A stretch of 45,874 bases of DNA from Russula earlei. Lineage: Eukaryota; Basidiomycota; Agaricomycetes; Russulales; Russulaceae. Shown here piece after piece: positions 11,337 to 21,399 of this stretch. The stretch's first letter is position 1. Every line of letters begins with the position of its first letter. The DNA lies in the NCBI GenBank assembly GCA_025769875.1, contig JAGFNK010000421.1, positions 1-45,874 on the forward strand, written 5' to 3'. The notes beneath the pieces were generated by a model. It was given only the letters and a program-made list of their open reading frames with translations, was not told where the DNA came from and did not search any database. A program made the translations under genes and the position numbers.

Positions 11337-12600
11337 TCTCAACCTCAGCCTTCGATGTCTTAGCACCACACGCCGCCGCCTCCACCACAGTCTCACTAGC
11401 CACCACCACCGCGCCCTCGTCACCCACAGCCTCCGTCGCCCATGCAGCTCCCATCTCACGCTCTGCTGCACCCATAACCTCAGCCTCGCCCACCAACATC
11501 TTAGCGGCGCCTGCCACCTCAGGCCCAGCTCAGTTACCCGCCACTGCCGCACCCACAGTCTTGCTAGCTGTTGCCCTTATTGCCTTTGTCTCACGCCCTG
11601 CCGCCCCTGTTGCCCCAGCCTCGTCCATCAGCGTTCCAGCACCGCCTGCCTTGGTCATCTCGCCATCGGTCCCAGTCTCAGTTCTGCCAGCCGCCTCTGT
11701 CGCCTCTGCCACTCCCGTCTCGCGCTCTGCCGCCACTCTGAAAGTCTCAGTATTGCCTGCTGCAGTACTCTCAGCTTCACCACCTTGTCTTTGTCGCCCC
11801 CAACGTTGTCGTCTCTGCGTCGCACACTGTCGCCCCTGCACCCATCATCGCTGCCTCGCCCGTCGCCTCTGTTCGGAGAACCACAGTCTTAGCCACACAC
11901 ACTGCCTCGCCGGCCTCACCTGCCCCAGCCATCTCAGTTCCACATGCTGCCGTCTCTGTCCGCTTCCGTTGTCGCCCCCACTCCGTCCGTCTCCGCCATT
12001 GCCCCAGCTCCATTCACCGCCGCCTTCTCAGTCTCACTCCCAGCCTTCGTCTCAGCGCCCGCCGCATTAGTTTCAGAATCATGCGACACCAGCACCGCCG
12101 CGCCGTTGCCAACCCCCAGTCACCAGCACCACCCCAGAAGACCAAGAAGGCCCCGGCCACGAATTTAGCCATAACACCCCACGGAAGGAGCAGCAGCCGC
12201 CACTACGCCGTCGTCACAGGAGGAGCTGCCAACGCCAATGGCACACCGCACGCCACCTCCCACATTGCCTCCCCGCCCATTCACACGCTCTCGCCCACGT
12301 CTGCTGCCGCCACCTGCAGTGGAGACGACTCCGCCTCCGCCGCCGCAAGATGACAAACGCCACCCCCGCGCAAGCCACTCCCACGCAGCTGCCATCTCGT
12401 CACCGCCGCCCTCGTCTCCATCGCCTTCCGTTTCCCATCGCCCTCGCCTCCTCCGTCGTCGCCATCGCCAATCGCTGCCTTCGCGCCTTCCACAGCCATC
12501 GCCGCGACCGCCGCCACAACTCAGACGTGAAAGGCTCAAAATGCTTGCATTCAGACGTTTGACTGAGGACAGCCAAGATTTCAAGCTCCCGGGAGGTGTA
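10850..12600 (+). repeat. Low-complexity pyrimidine-rich region
   Basis: About 1.7 kb of degenerate C/T-rich sequence on the plus strand, with recurring words such as GTCTCAGTCTCAGCCGCC and GCCTCTGTCGCC. Because purine-rich stop codons are rare, several frames on both strands remain open (for example 10550-12070). No single frame shows a domain. The strand asymmetry is strong and constant over the whole stretch. Confidence 0.8.
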
Positions 12601-13555
12601 AGGTAGCCATGTCGCTGGCCTCGGAATCATGTGCGGAAATGTGATGTTCCACCATGACTGACGCCTCCTCTCCCTTGACTCAGCTCCCTCCTCTACCTTG
12701 CCATCAACCGCACACGCACGCCACCTCCCTTGCACCCAACGTCAAGCCCTTGCCACTGACCATGCGTACGCGACACGCTCGCAAGACACGATCGCGTTCC
12801 AGGTCGTTCGCCACCACCTCGACCGCCTCGCCCGGCCTTGAACTCCCTTTCACCATCTCAAACTCCTTTCACCATTTCCTCTCCCTTTCATGCCTTTCAT
12901 CTCTAGTACCTCCTTTCTTGTATATAAAACACCCTAGCTACTCTGTAGTAGGATAGTCGACTCAGAATAATAAGATTCCCCTGCTTCCATCTATCTGCCT
13001 CTGTGAAGAACTCAAATGACTGCACACATGCCCACTTGCTCCTCTCTCCCCCTCTCCTCTCTCTTCTCTTGGGACTGGTCAGCCCCACACTTCCTCACTC
13101 AAGCGTCCCCGACACGCTTCACAGCGGTGGCGATGACGATGTCACTGTCACAGCAGCAACCTCAACGTGATGGCCATGACCACAACCGCGACCATGGAAT
13201 GGCACAAGCAGCCAACACAAGTCTTCCCGCGTGCAGTCATTCTCGCACGTTAACCAGACCAGGTGCATTCATTTTTCATGGGTTCTCATCCTATCTCGCC
13301 TCCCCTTTCCTCCTTCCTCCAGATGATGATATTTGATATCTACATGACAGTTTACTTCTATGTTCCATGTTATGCACAAGACAGCTTGTATATTGTATTC
13401 TATGTACTAAAAAACTGGGTTCCTGCTGTCCAACACCCAAACTGAACTCCAACACAGTAAAATTGCCTTCATTTGTTTGCTGTTTATTTTCTCCATGTGA
13501 TGCGTCACATCACATGTGGCGTTCCTTGCAAAGGGCATTGACGAATTTTGGCGTT
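12601..13555. other. Intergenic with one promoter-like site
   Basis: No gene supported. A TATA-like GTATATAAAACACCC lies at about 12917-12931 on the plus strand, followed by a CT-rich tract and an ATG at 13017, but the reading frame from there (106 codons) has no recognisable feature. Confidence 0.4.
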
Positions 13556-13584
13556 GTTTGCATATCATGTGGTTGCGTCACAAC
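13556..13584 (-). repeat. Right member of a 29-bp inverted pair
   Basis: Reverse-complement partner of 10366-10394 (TGCATATCATGTGGTTGCGT and onward). See that entry. Confidence 0.6.
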
Positions 13585-13595
13585 CTGTAACTTAC

Positions 13596-13690
13596 CGTAC
13601 TGGCAACTGTACCGTACACTTCCACTACCCTGACGGTACGGTACGGGATACCGTATTACGGTAGCCATAAACCGTATATGTACGGATATG
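13596..13690. repeat. Cluster of TACGGTA/TACCGTA words
   Basis: Within 95 bases the word CCGTA or its complement TACGG occurs about nine times, several as self-complementary TACCGTAC/GTACGGTA blocks (ACGGTACGGTACGGGATACC near 13633). It directly precedes the outer end of the foldback element. The function is unknown. Confidence 0.7.
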
Positions 13691-13694
13691 GTCG

Positions 13695-14274
13695 CATCAG
13701 CAAACCACAAAAAAAATTCCCGGGTTTTTGTTGGTTTCTGCTGGTTTCCCAGTTTCCGGAAACCGAAAACCCAGAAACTGGGAAACCTGGTAGACATCAT
13801 GAAGCACACTGGAAAACAATTCAAGTTTTCTATGGTCACATCAACCGTCTGAGTGAGCGACGCTGGCACCTTGCACTGGAATGTGCAGACAACGATGGTG
13901 ACGATGAATCCCTTCATCGTGCTGATGCCTCAATGATATCTGCATTCCATGCTGATCTGTATATACCTGAGAGTCCCCTCAAGGCTTAGATCCATACCAG
14001 CTTGAATCAACTTCCAATTACAAGTAGAAACAACATATACCCTATTTCTGACCATTTTCAGTGATTTTTTTCCTACTATACTATAGTTCTACCAGTTTCC
14101 ATACTTTCGACAGGTTTCTGTTAGTTTCTTAGGTTTCCATGAAAGATACTCTCAGGCTGTTTCCGGGAAACCAGACATGGGTTTCCCAGTCTCCCGGTTT
14201 CCTGGTTTCCGCTGGTTTTTTTTGGTTTCCTGAGGTGAGAAACCAACAGAAACTAAAATCCATCTTTACTGATG
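13695..14274 (+). repeat. Foldback left arm
   Basis: 580-bp arm complementary to 15206-15785. Two segments dense in GGTTTCC-type words (13733-13790 and 14107-14262) flank a stretch that reads SERRWHLALECADNDGDDES on the plus strand, an unidentified protein-like sequence that is also present, inverted, in the other arm. Confidence 0.9.
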
Positions 14275-15205
14275 TGGCAGCCCCTAGTTCCGAGTAAGAA
14301 CGGTCCTCAAAGAGTAAGGTTCCGGATCTCTTGCTATCCATCATGCACAATTGGAGTTGCGTGACTTGCGTCGGAGGGAACGTCTCCCAGAGGTCGTCAT
14401 CTGGATCCAAGAGGTTCTTGGCGGCCATGGACAATCTGTCTGTGGTCTTGTCCACGAAAATGAAACAGAATACGATATGCGCAGTCCAGGGCTGGTGGTA
14501 TATAGAGTTCAACTTCTCTGGGTAGTTTTAATGGTAGATGTGGATTGAGGTACCGAGAGCACTCACTCTGGAGGAGGTGTAGCGCGCCACCACGGGCACA
14601 CGGAGTCCGTGTGGTTTTGATCCGAGGGCGGGTACGGACCCAGGGCAGAGCCGTCCCTCAGACATGAACGCCGGACGTTTCGCACCCACGAAGGGAAGTC
14701 GAGGGCGAAAGTGTTGCGCAGCATAGAGCACAGCTAACAGGCCAAGCAACCCACCTTAGAGGTTGGGCTAAATGCTCAAGTGATATTGGGGTGTAGAGCA
14801 ATGTGTATACTCATCTACATGTATGGTATTTATACCTCTATGACCCAGGGCAGTTCCTAAGTCCAAAAGAGGTGACTACAGGTGTCCACTATATCGCGCA
14901 TTAAGTAACGCGTGATGTGGAAATGTTCTAGACGCAGCATAAGGCTGCATCTTGTGATAGATAGCGTAGTATGCGTAACCCTATTGCCATAAGCGCATAT
15001 ACTAAAGTTCTGTCCAACACGTAACATCTATGAGCGGATCTTGAACCTTGTATGAAGGTCTTCGCCTTCTTTGATCCGTTCGGGTTCCGGTTCAACAGAA
15101 AGAGAGCCGAGGGCGTATGTACGTATACACGGTTTTGAAGGAGAAGAGAAGGAGTTCGCGCGAACGTTGAGCGAGGAGATGTTTTTACTGGCAGATGAAG
15201 AGATT
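14275..15205. other. Centre of the foldback element
   Basis: 931 bases between the arms. No recognisable gene. A minus-strand frame (14528-14749) and a plus-strand frame (14331-14525) are open without family motifs. A short stretch at 14870-14925 (CAGGTGTCCACTATATCGCG) resembles 45235-45260, so a small unrelated repeat may be embedded. Confidence 0.5.
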
Positions 15206-15785
15206 CATCAGTAAAGATGGATTTTAGTTTCCATTGGTTTCTCACCTCAGGAAACCGAAAAAAACCAGCAGAAACCAGGAAACCAGGAGACTGGGAAACC
15301 CATGTCTGGTTTCCCGGAAACAACCTGAGAGTATCTTTCATGGAAACCTAAGAAACTAACAGAAACCTGTCGAAAGTATGGAAACTGGTAGAACTATAGT
15401 ATAGTAGGAAAAAAATCACTGAAAATGGTCAGAAATAGGGTATATGTTGTTTCTACTTGTAATTGGAAGTCGATTCAAGCTGGTATGGATCTAAGCCTTG
15501 AGGGGACTCTCAGGTATATACAGATCAGCATGGAATGCAGATATCATCAAGGCATCAGCACAATGAAGGGATTCATCGTCACCATTGTTTGTCTGCATAT
15601 TCCAGTGCAAGGTGCCAGCGTCACTCACTCAGATGGTCGATGTGACCATAGAAAACTTGAATTGTTTTCCAGTGTGCTTCATGATGTCTACCAGGTTTCC
15701 CAGTTTCTGGGTTTTCGGTTCCGGAAACTGGGAAACCAGCAGAAAACCAACAAAAACCCAGGAATTTTTTTGTGGTTTGCTGATG
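15206..15785 (-). repeat. Foldback right arm
   Basis: Reverse complement of 13695-14274, same length. Small differences (for example the purine runs near the outer end and CATCAAGG versus CATTGAGG in the ATATCATCAAGGC stretch) show the arms have diverged slightly since they were formed. Confidence 0.9.
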
Positions 15786-16742
15786 TTAACGCGAGAGCGG
15801 AAGACTGCACAGAACAGAACTGATATTCGAGACAGTAGCTACTGTCTTTATATATTGTAGGAAGGACGAGCGGGAAGTTGGGTAATCAAAGGAGCAAAGG
15901 GCGCCGAATGCGAGACGAAACGAACCAAGAGTAGGTGAGTATGACGTCGCGACGGAACGCGAACCAGAACCGATGCGTAAGACAATCTACGCTAATCGGA
16001 ACGAGGCAAGTGTTAGCGAAATCGGAGAGTAAGTAAACGAAGCGGGATGGGAACTCATAGCAGTACAGTATATCAGCCAAGAGCGTACCAAAAACCTATT
16101 CCTCCGACTCCGAGTCCACGAGCGCGGGGGTGGTGCGACGATGACGAAGGGGGGTGAGACGCTATGGGCAGCGAGCCCTCGGGTAGAGCGGTGATGACGA
16201 CGACGAACGCGTCATACTGGTCCGTGCGTAGACGCATGGCGGAGGTGAGGACGATAGTCTATGGACGATGACGAAGGGGCGCGAGTGGGATGAAAGGGAG
16301 TCGACGACGGGCGAAAGCATAATGACGAAAGGACGGGGAGTATGACGCAGACAGAGCAGACTAGTGGCGCAGGGGATGGATGAAGACAAAAGAGGGCGAG
16401 GCGCGGGTGAACGGCGATGATGTCGTGCCGTAGGTCGATGCTTGGAGGAGCCGAGCTTCGACTCCAAGACCGACGAGGGAGGCGTTGAGCAACGAGGCGA
16501 GTGACGTCGGAGGCGATCGAGCTGAGCCGTTGTCGCCATTGTCGCTGTTCCTGGGCGTAGAGTGGGCGACGCGAGGGAATGACGTCGAAAGGGGAACGCG
16601 AGATGGAAGGGGAAAGGAGTGACGATAGTTGGAGGAGGAGGGGAGACGAAGGGATGAAAGACGAAGGGGAAAGGGACGCGCAGGAGGTGCAGGGGTGCGG
16701 GTACAAGTCATATGAGTTTCCGGGCCAGCGGGGTCACACACC
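15786..16742. repeat. Repeat X-related segment
   Basis: Contains the repeat X block CTATGGGCAGCGAGCCCTCG (about 16164) through GGGATGAAAGGGAGTCGACG (about 16288). The block reappears at 40240-40348 and, after the inserted copia element, at 44944-45030, and in variant form near 1000 and 20480. Frames on the minus strand (for example 16212-16706) are proline/serine-rich and uninterpretable. No gene called. Confidence 0.6.
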
Positions 16743-18135
16743 TTACAGGGGCATAGATGTGACGATGCCCATTGCCATCCTCTTTACCTCGCGAACAACT
16801 AGCTGGAACACAACATCGCTAGCATTGGCATATTTGGCAATGGTTACATGATCGCAGTTTAACAGGAATGGGTGGTTCGTCCGCAATAGTGGCAGACCTT
16901 TGATCGACGACCTATAGGAACGATTGGCCGATATTCGGTGGCTCGTGAATCATTCAAAACTCACCAGTCCGAGATCAGTCGAGAACGGCTAAGTCCCAAA
17001 TTCAGTCGAAATGTGCATTCACGCTGAAATACCCGGAGACGTACCCCAGGCAATTTCATCGACAACTGTTCACAGAAGCTGGCAATCTTCAGTTCCGAAT
17101 GAAATTCTTTGAAGCTGTGAGCTAGGTCCATCAAGCTAGGTGAATCCTTTTGAATACCAGACAGTAGCTGGTTCGTATTGGCACGAAACGAGATTCTGGT
17201 AATATTGACAAGAACTTGTGCTATATCGGCGTGTGCGCTGCCTCCATGTGGTGTTCCTAGGAAAATCACACCTAGTGCGACGTCCCGTAGGGTGGAATAT
17301 ACTCTTTCGTTTCTGATAAATACCAACGCCTGTAGCAAAATACGCATCTCTCGAATCGGTTGGCCAATATTTACACACCTGTTTGAGTACCAATCCTCCT
17401 AAGCTATGACAGATGAAAATCACACGACGTTTTTGCTAGAAGTGACGATGTGAACGAGTGAACGAACGAGAGGAATCAAGAAATAAAAAGTTGCCTTTAC
17501 AATTTCCGCCAAGCCTTGCAGGAACTTAATGAAGAGTCTGGCGTGTTCCTGGATCCGGGACCTAGAAGCATCTTCTATGACATTCGCGTTATATCCATAG
17601 AGCAACACCCGAGCATCCGGTACTTGTGCGGGCAAAAGATCGCGAAGCCACATGACACCGTCGTCAACTGTCCAACTGTTGAACGCGTGTCCATTTAATC
17701 CATGAATCGCAATAATACTGTCATCAAATCGCCCTCAGCTTGACCTGGGAATGAAATAGTTTTATAAACATACTCTAACTTGCTATCATCGCCACCGGCA
17801 ATTACCGTGAGACCGTGAAAGTGAGTGTCTATTGCGACCCTCCGAGTCGATTCTACAGGGAAGGCGTTTCCCTCCGACAAAGAGAACTCATCAACCTCCA
17901 GCAGCTTCTGTACTTCACTCATGTTCCGTAGTGTGATAGTTCCAGTCATCGTCTTGGAGTTGTCGGGGCTAAGTTCAAGACTTGATGATAGGACGACTTC
18001 TTGAGAGAAGCCCAGGAAGACCTGCACAAGGTTATCTGGGGTCATCCAGTTAGGAAAGTTCATGTTCAGACACTTCCTCAAGAGTTGGCGTTTATGAGTG
18101 TCCAAGGGGATATTTTGCATTCGGATCGTAGTCAT
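16743..18135 (-). CDS. SesB-like alpha/beta hydrolase
   Basis: Serine hydrolase of the SesB/PGAP1-like type found in fungi as a stand-alone protein or as N-terminal effector of NLRs; the substrate is unknown. Exons, all with GT..AG introns of 49-65 bp: 18135-17774, 17717-17501, 17435-17379, 17329-17045, 16988-16965, 16911-16743. Exon 1 gives the family's N-terminal domain. After it come DIIAIHGLNGHAFNSWT (oxyanion region), the nucleophile elbow FICHSLGGLVLKQ and FLGTPHGGS. The first-exon joint restores LDIIAIHGLNG, which supports the splice choice. In the last exon the frame meets a stop at 16819-16821 (345 residues). One base fewer at about 16858-16862 gives NCDHVTIAKYANA and a stop at 16743, as expected for the family, so a +1 slip there may disable or shorten the tail. 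No NB domain follows. Confidence 0.8.
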
Positions 18136-19187
18136 ATTGGAGGTAACGTATCCCTCCCTTGATCACGGTTGATGAGAGATCGGAAAGTCGTGATCCGAGT
18201 GAGGCCGGATTTTGCCCGCTTCTTAAAGCAGTGATCTTCACTAACAGCCTGCATAGAAATCAGGGTTCATATTAAGCTGCAGATGTCCCCTCGCAGTGGA
18301 AGATAACAGCCAAAGCGCGTTGTAAGAAGACGCACCGCCTGACAACTCAATTGATCAGGGAAGATAAGACGAAGACCGGCGAACTTGTTTTATTAGACTT
18401 TAGGCTCTAGGGGCTCAGCTAGGTCAAGTAGGTAGGGGACGCATCAAAGAAGAGGGATGGAGGAATAGGTGAGAGACGCTGGTGGGGCGTCTGGGGAAAG
18501 TCGACCACGAGACTCGTCCGTCCATGACAATAATGCGCTGGGTTTCCTCGTCTGCCAGCTCTGCCCCTTGTCATACACCTAGACCGGTCACATATCGTAC
18601 CCTTCACCTGCTCCCACTGTGGCCTCCCGTCCAGCCACACGAACTCAACGCGCCCCGGATAGGCTCGCTACAAACTGCTGCCCCAGTGAGGCTGGATTTG
18701 AGTTGACCTGAGACCCCCATCTTCCCTGTAGCCCCCCTGTTTAGGTTGCCTCAGCAAGCCCCTCCACCCTTGCAACTAGCGCGACCGCAATCGCAGCTAT
18801 TCCAGCCCACCTCAGCCTTTACACCCTTCGCCTCGCTCACTAGTCCGTACCTCCCACCACCGACCGCATCCACATGCACGCCAGCCTGCTCCGTCCTCGC
18901 AACCTTGCCAACTTCGTTCGCCATCCCATTCTCCTCTACCACCATCACACCCCTGCGCGCTGTCGTCTCGTTCCCCCACACCTGCCACCGGCTTGTCAAT
19001 ATCGCCTGTAGCAGCCACGGCCTTCACCATCACTCCCACGGGCGCCGCCTCATCGCCCACACGCCCCCTTGGTAGTCAGTACTGCCCGCCGCAGCACCAA
19101 CGCGCCATGTCATCGCATTCCAACGTCTCTGCCTATTCCCGCCGAGTGCCGAGGCCCAACGGCTGCCCCTTCTGCGCCCAACCCGGC
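18136..19187 (+). other. Degenerate gag-like stretch
   Basis: 18136-18480 is the upstream region of the hydrolase gene and holds nothing else I can name. From about 18740 the plus strand is proline/serine/threonine-rich (PQQAPPPLQLARPQSQLF and onward) and ends with GCPFCAQPGHVV at about 19162-19197, the first half of a CCHC zinc knuckle (C-x2-C-x4-H). The last cysteine is missing. This may be a retroelement gag fragment, but composition and half a knuckle are thin evidence. Confidence 0.35.
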
Positions 19188-19539
19188 CATGTTGTAAACG
19201 CGGACGCGCGCTAAGCGCTGTCTTGACACTGCAAGAGCCGCAGGGCCATCCTCTCTCTACAATTGCAACAGCAGCAGGCTCAGCAAACTCGAGGCTCAGG
19301 ATCCACACAGCACAATTCCGATCCCATACCCGGCCGTGGCTGCGCAGCTACCCGTGAAGCCTACCCTCGATCCAACCCTCAATCCAGAACGCATCGAACC
19401 GAGTCTACTAGCGGTGCCTAAGATACCGATCGATCTGCGCAGCGCGAGCAGCCTAACCCCACCGCCTCAAATATAGCGGGTACCGTTCGCGCACTCGCAA
19501 TTACGATCACCGCAACGGCCCCAGGCGCGAGTACGACTA

Positions 19540-20575
19540 CGATCGCGGGCGCGGGTACTAGCGCCGTGGGCGCTCCCGTTCTCGGTCCTGGTCTCGTTCT
19601 CATTCCTGATCATGGTCCCGGTCGCACTCCCGATCTCACCCGAGTAACCACCGGTCCTCCCACTAGTGTTCTTGGGACAGAGAAAGAGACTATGGCTACC
19701 ACAGCACGGGTAGTGTGCATAGCGGGCGTGATTGGAACGCTTGCCCTGGTCGTGTTGGTGCTGGTGGGGGTGATGCTGTCGACAGAATGGGAGAGCGGTC
19801 CCGGGCCAGGTAATGACTCTGTCGGGAGAGCCAGCAGTCCTTGGTACCCGTCTCGAAAATTTTGATTTTACGCGCGAATAGACAAGGCGAGAGCGTGAAT
19901 ACGAGGAATGCTTGTTTGAGTGCAAGGTGTCTGGCGATGCTCCTCCTGGGCAGTGGTGGCTGTGATGGACCCGGACCTGGACAACGGCAGTTGGTTCATG
20001 GCGGTGGGGGAGCGTTTTGAGATGAGTCTCGTTCGTGTGTGAGTGACAGAGGTGAATGCGTCATGCAGTCCATGCAAAGCAGCGTGATGACGGCGAGGAC
20101 CGGAGACGTCGAAAGGTGGTCGACGAGGGGCGAGAAGAGTGAAAAGAAAGTGGCGCGCCAGATCGATATGCTAGAGTTCCTGAGACTGGATGAGGGCAGA
20201 GGAGAGTAGAGGACAGTGAGCAAACAGATGAACTTGAGGCAGGCTAGGAGAAGGCTGCTGAGAACTACTTGCACTCAAGAGAAGTAGCTAAGGAGAATAA
20301 AATACAAGAGGAAAGGAGAGGGCATAAAAGATATTCGAGAGTGAGCGAGACTGAAACACGAGGACAAGACAAAGAGGAATCGAGCTCGCACCCACGACAT
20401 CACTGCATACTACCTAAACCCTACAACCGATCTTGAGGACAGAGCAACGTGGCGAGGGAGGCATTGGCGAGGCGCGCTAAGGGCTGCGAGCCCTCGCGTG
20501 CGGCAGTGATGACGTTGAGGTGAGTGTGACGTGGCGCGGGTTTTGAGGAAAGGATCGCGGACAGGCGGTGACGGA
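19540..20575. repeat. Dispersed repeat X, copy 2
   Basis: Direct duplicate of 1-1095, with differences including a 2-base deletion in the GCGGTGG stretch and loss of about 18 bases near 20125. The plus strand again reads RS-rich (RGRSRSRSWSRSHS) with TGA in place of CGA, and another frame carries one hydrophobic run (about 19710-19780). No intact gene. Confidence 0.75.
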
Positions 20576-20863
20576 GAACGCGAGACCGAGCGCGTGGCCC
20601 GCGGTGCGTGATCCGAAGCCAGCCAGGAAGAACGTCTGACGGGAATGACGAGGCATGCAAGATGAAAGGATTGGGTGGGGGGCGAGGAGGTCGGGTGACC
20701 AGCACGAGGCGGATGGACAAGACGAATGAAAGGAGAGACTGCAAGGAGGGCTGAGATGGCTGGTGACAGCCGAATACCAACTGTTTGGCCGACAGGCGGG
20801 CTTGACGCGCTTAACGTCGGCCACGACTACATACAAGTGATACACGTTCGGAGAGCTGACATT

Positions 20864-21244
20864 TTAATACTTGTCGTGAATGATAAAGCAAGTCGTCTCT
20901 TCGTCACGAGGCAACGCGACAGTAACGTCCTTCGACACGTCGGCGATCTGGACTTCGTCCGCTCCCCACAGGATGTAACACGCCTCCTTCCAACTTTTCC
21001 CCACTGGCTTCCTAACCAGACGAGTGTCGATCGAATAGACGGCTTCGCCTTGGCCGTCCCAATAAAATGCAAACTTGGTGAAGTTGTGACTGAATGAGAT
21101 CAAATAGCGCGTGATGCCTTCGTTGTTCGTAGCGGTGCCGCCGACGGTTGACGGAGCGCCTACGTTGCTTCCATGGGTGAAGAGGTAGAGACGACCGGGG
21201 CCCCGGGTGGTAACATTCACGGATTTGCCTCCGACAAAAATCAT
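20864..21244 (-). CDS. Orphan 126-residue protein
   Basis: I do not recognise the family. The start MIFVGGKSVNVTTRG at 21244 has an excellent context (TCCACCATGATT). Upstream there is a GTAAGG..AACAG intron (21310-21268) in the presumed 5' UTR, and a TATATAAAAC box at about 21384-21394 roughly 30 bases before a plausible transcript start. The protein has no signal peptide or membrane segment. It is rich in beta-favouring residues (GRLYLFTHGSN, TKFAFYWDGQG, DVTVALPRDEE), so a small beta-sandwich is likely. The frame also stays open upstream to 21322, but that part falls inside the predicted intron. It is the only apparently undamaged non-NLR gene here with its own promoter signals. Confidence 0.65.
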   Translation of the reverse strand: MIFVGGKSVNVTTRGPGRLYLFTHGSNVGAPSTVGGTATNNEGITRYLISFSHNFTKFAFYWDGQGEAVYSIDTRLVRKPVGKSWKEACYILWGADEVQIADVSKDVTVALPRDEETTCFIIHDKY

Positions 21245-21383
21245 GGTGGATCTGTATGTGGGACGATCTGTTCCGCGCCAAACAAGATGAAAGATGAGCA
21301 TTTCCCTTACCAGGTGCTTCAAGGTCGGGTCGTTTAGCGTGTGAATGATATGTGTACAAGATTGTTGCTCCTACAAGACTACG

Positions 21384-21394
21384 GTTTTATATAC
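21384..21394 (-). promoter_or_regulatory. TATA box of the 126-aa orphan gene
   Basis: The minus strand reads TGTTGTATATAAAACCGTAG. The box lies about 140 bases upstream of the ATG at 21244, with an intron in between, which suits a transcript start near 21355-21360. Confidence 0.5.
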
Positions 21395-21399
21395 AACAG

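Larger units (their letters stand above)
13695..15785. mobile_element. Foldback-type element with 580-bp inverted arms
   Basis: Left arm 13695-14274 and right arm 15206-15785 are reverse complements along their full 580 bases with few differences. They surround a 931-bp centre. The arms begin CATCAGCAAACCACAAAAA and their inner ends are CATCTTTACTGATG. Both arms hold many GGTTTCC/GGAAACC words. No transposase is visible, and open frames in the arms lack known motifs. No clear target-site duplication was seen (flanks TGGTCG and TTAACG). The likely class is a non-autonomous long-TIR/foldback element, but an inverted duplication made by repair is possible. Confidence 0.8.

Noticed and set aside
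10550..12070. 506-codon open frame as a protein gene
   Set aside because: Low-complexity C/T-rich DNA keeps several frames open at once; no motif or start context supports this one.
19566..19865. Small membrane protein in repeat X copy 2
   Set aside because: The hydrophobic run occurs in a frame that overlaps the RS-rich reading, and the duplicate at 178-290 does not keep it.
20864..21322. Start of the orphan gene at 21322
   Set aside because: The first 26 codons lie within a GTAAGG..AACAG intron; the ATG at 21244 has a far better context.
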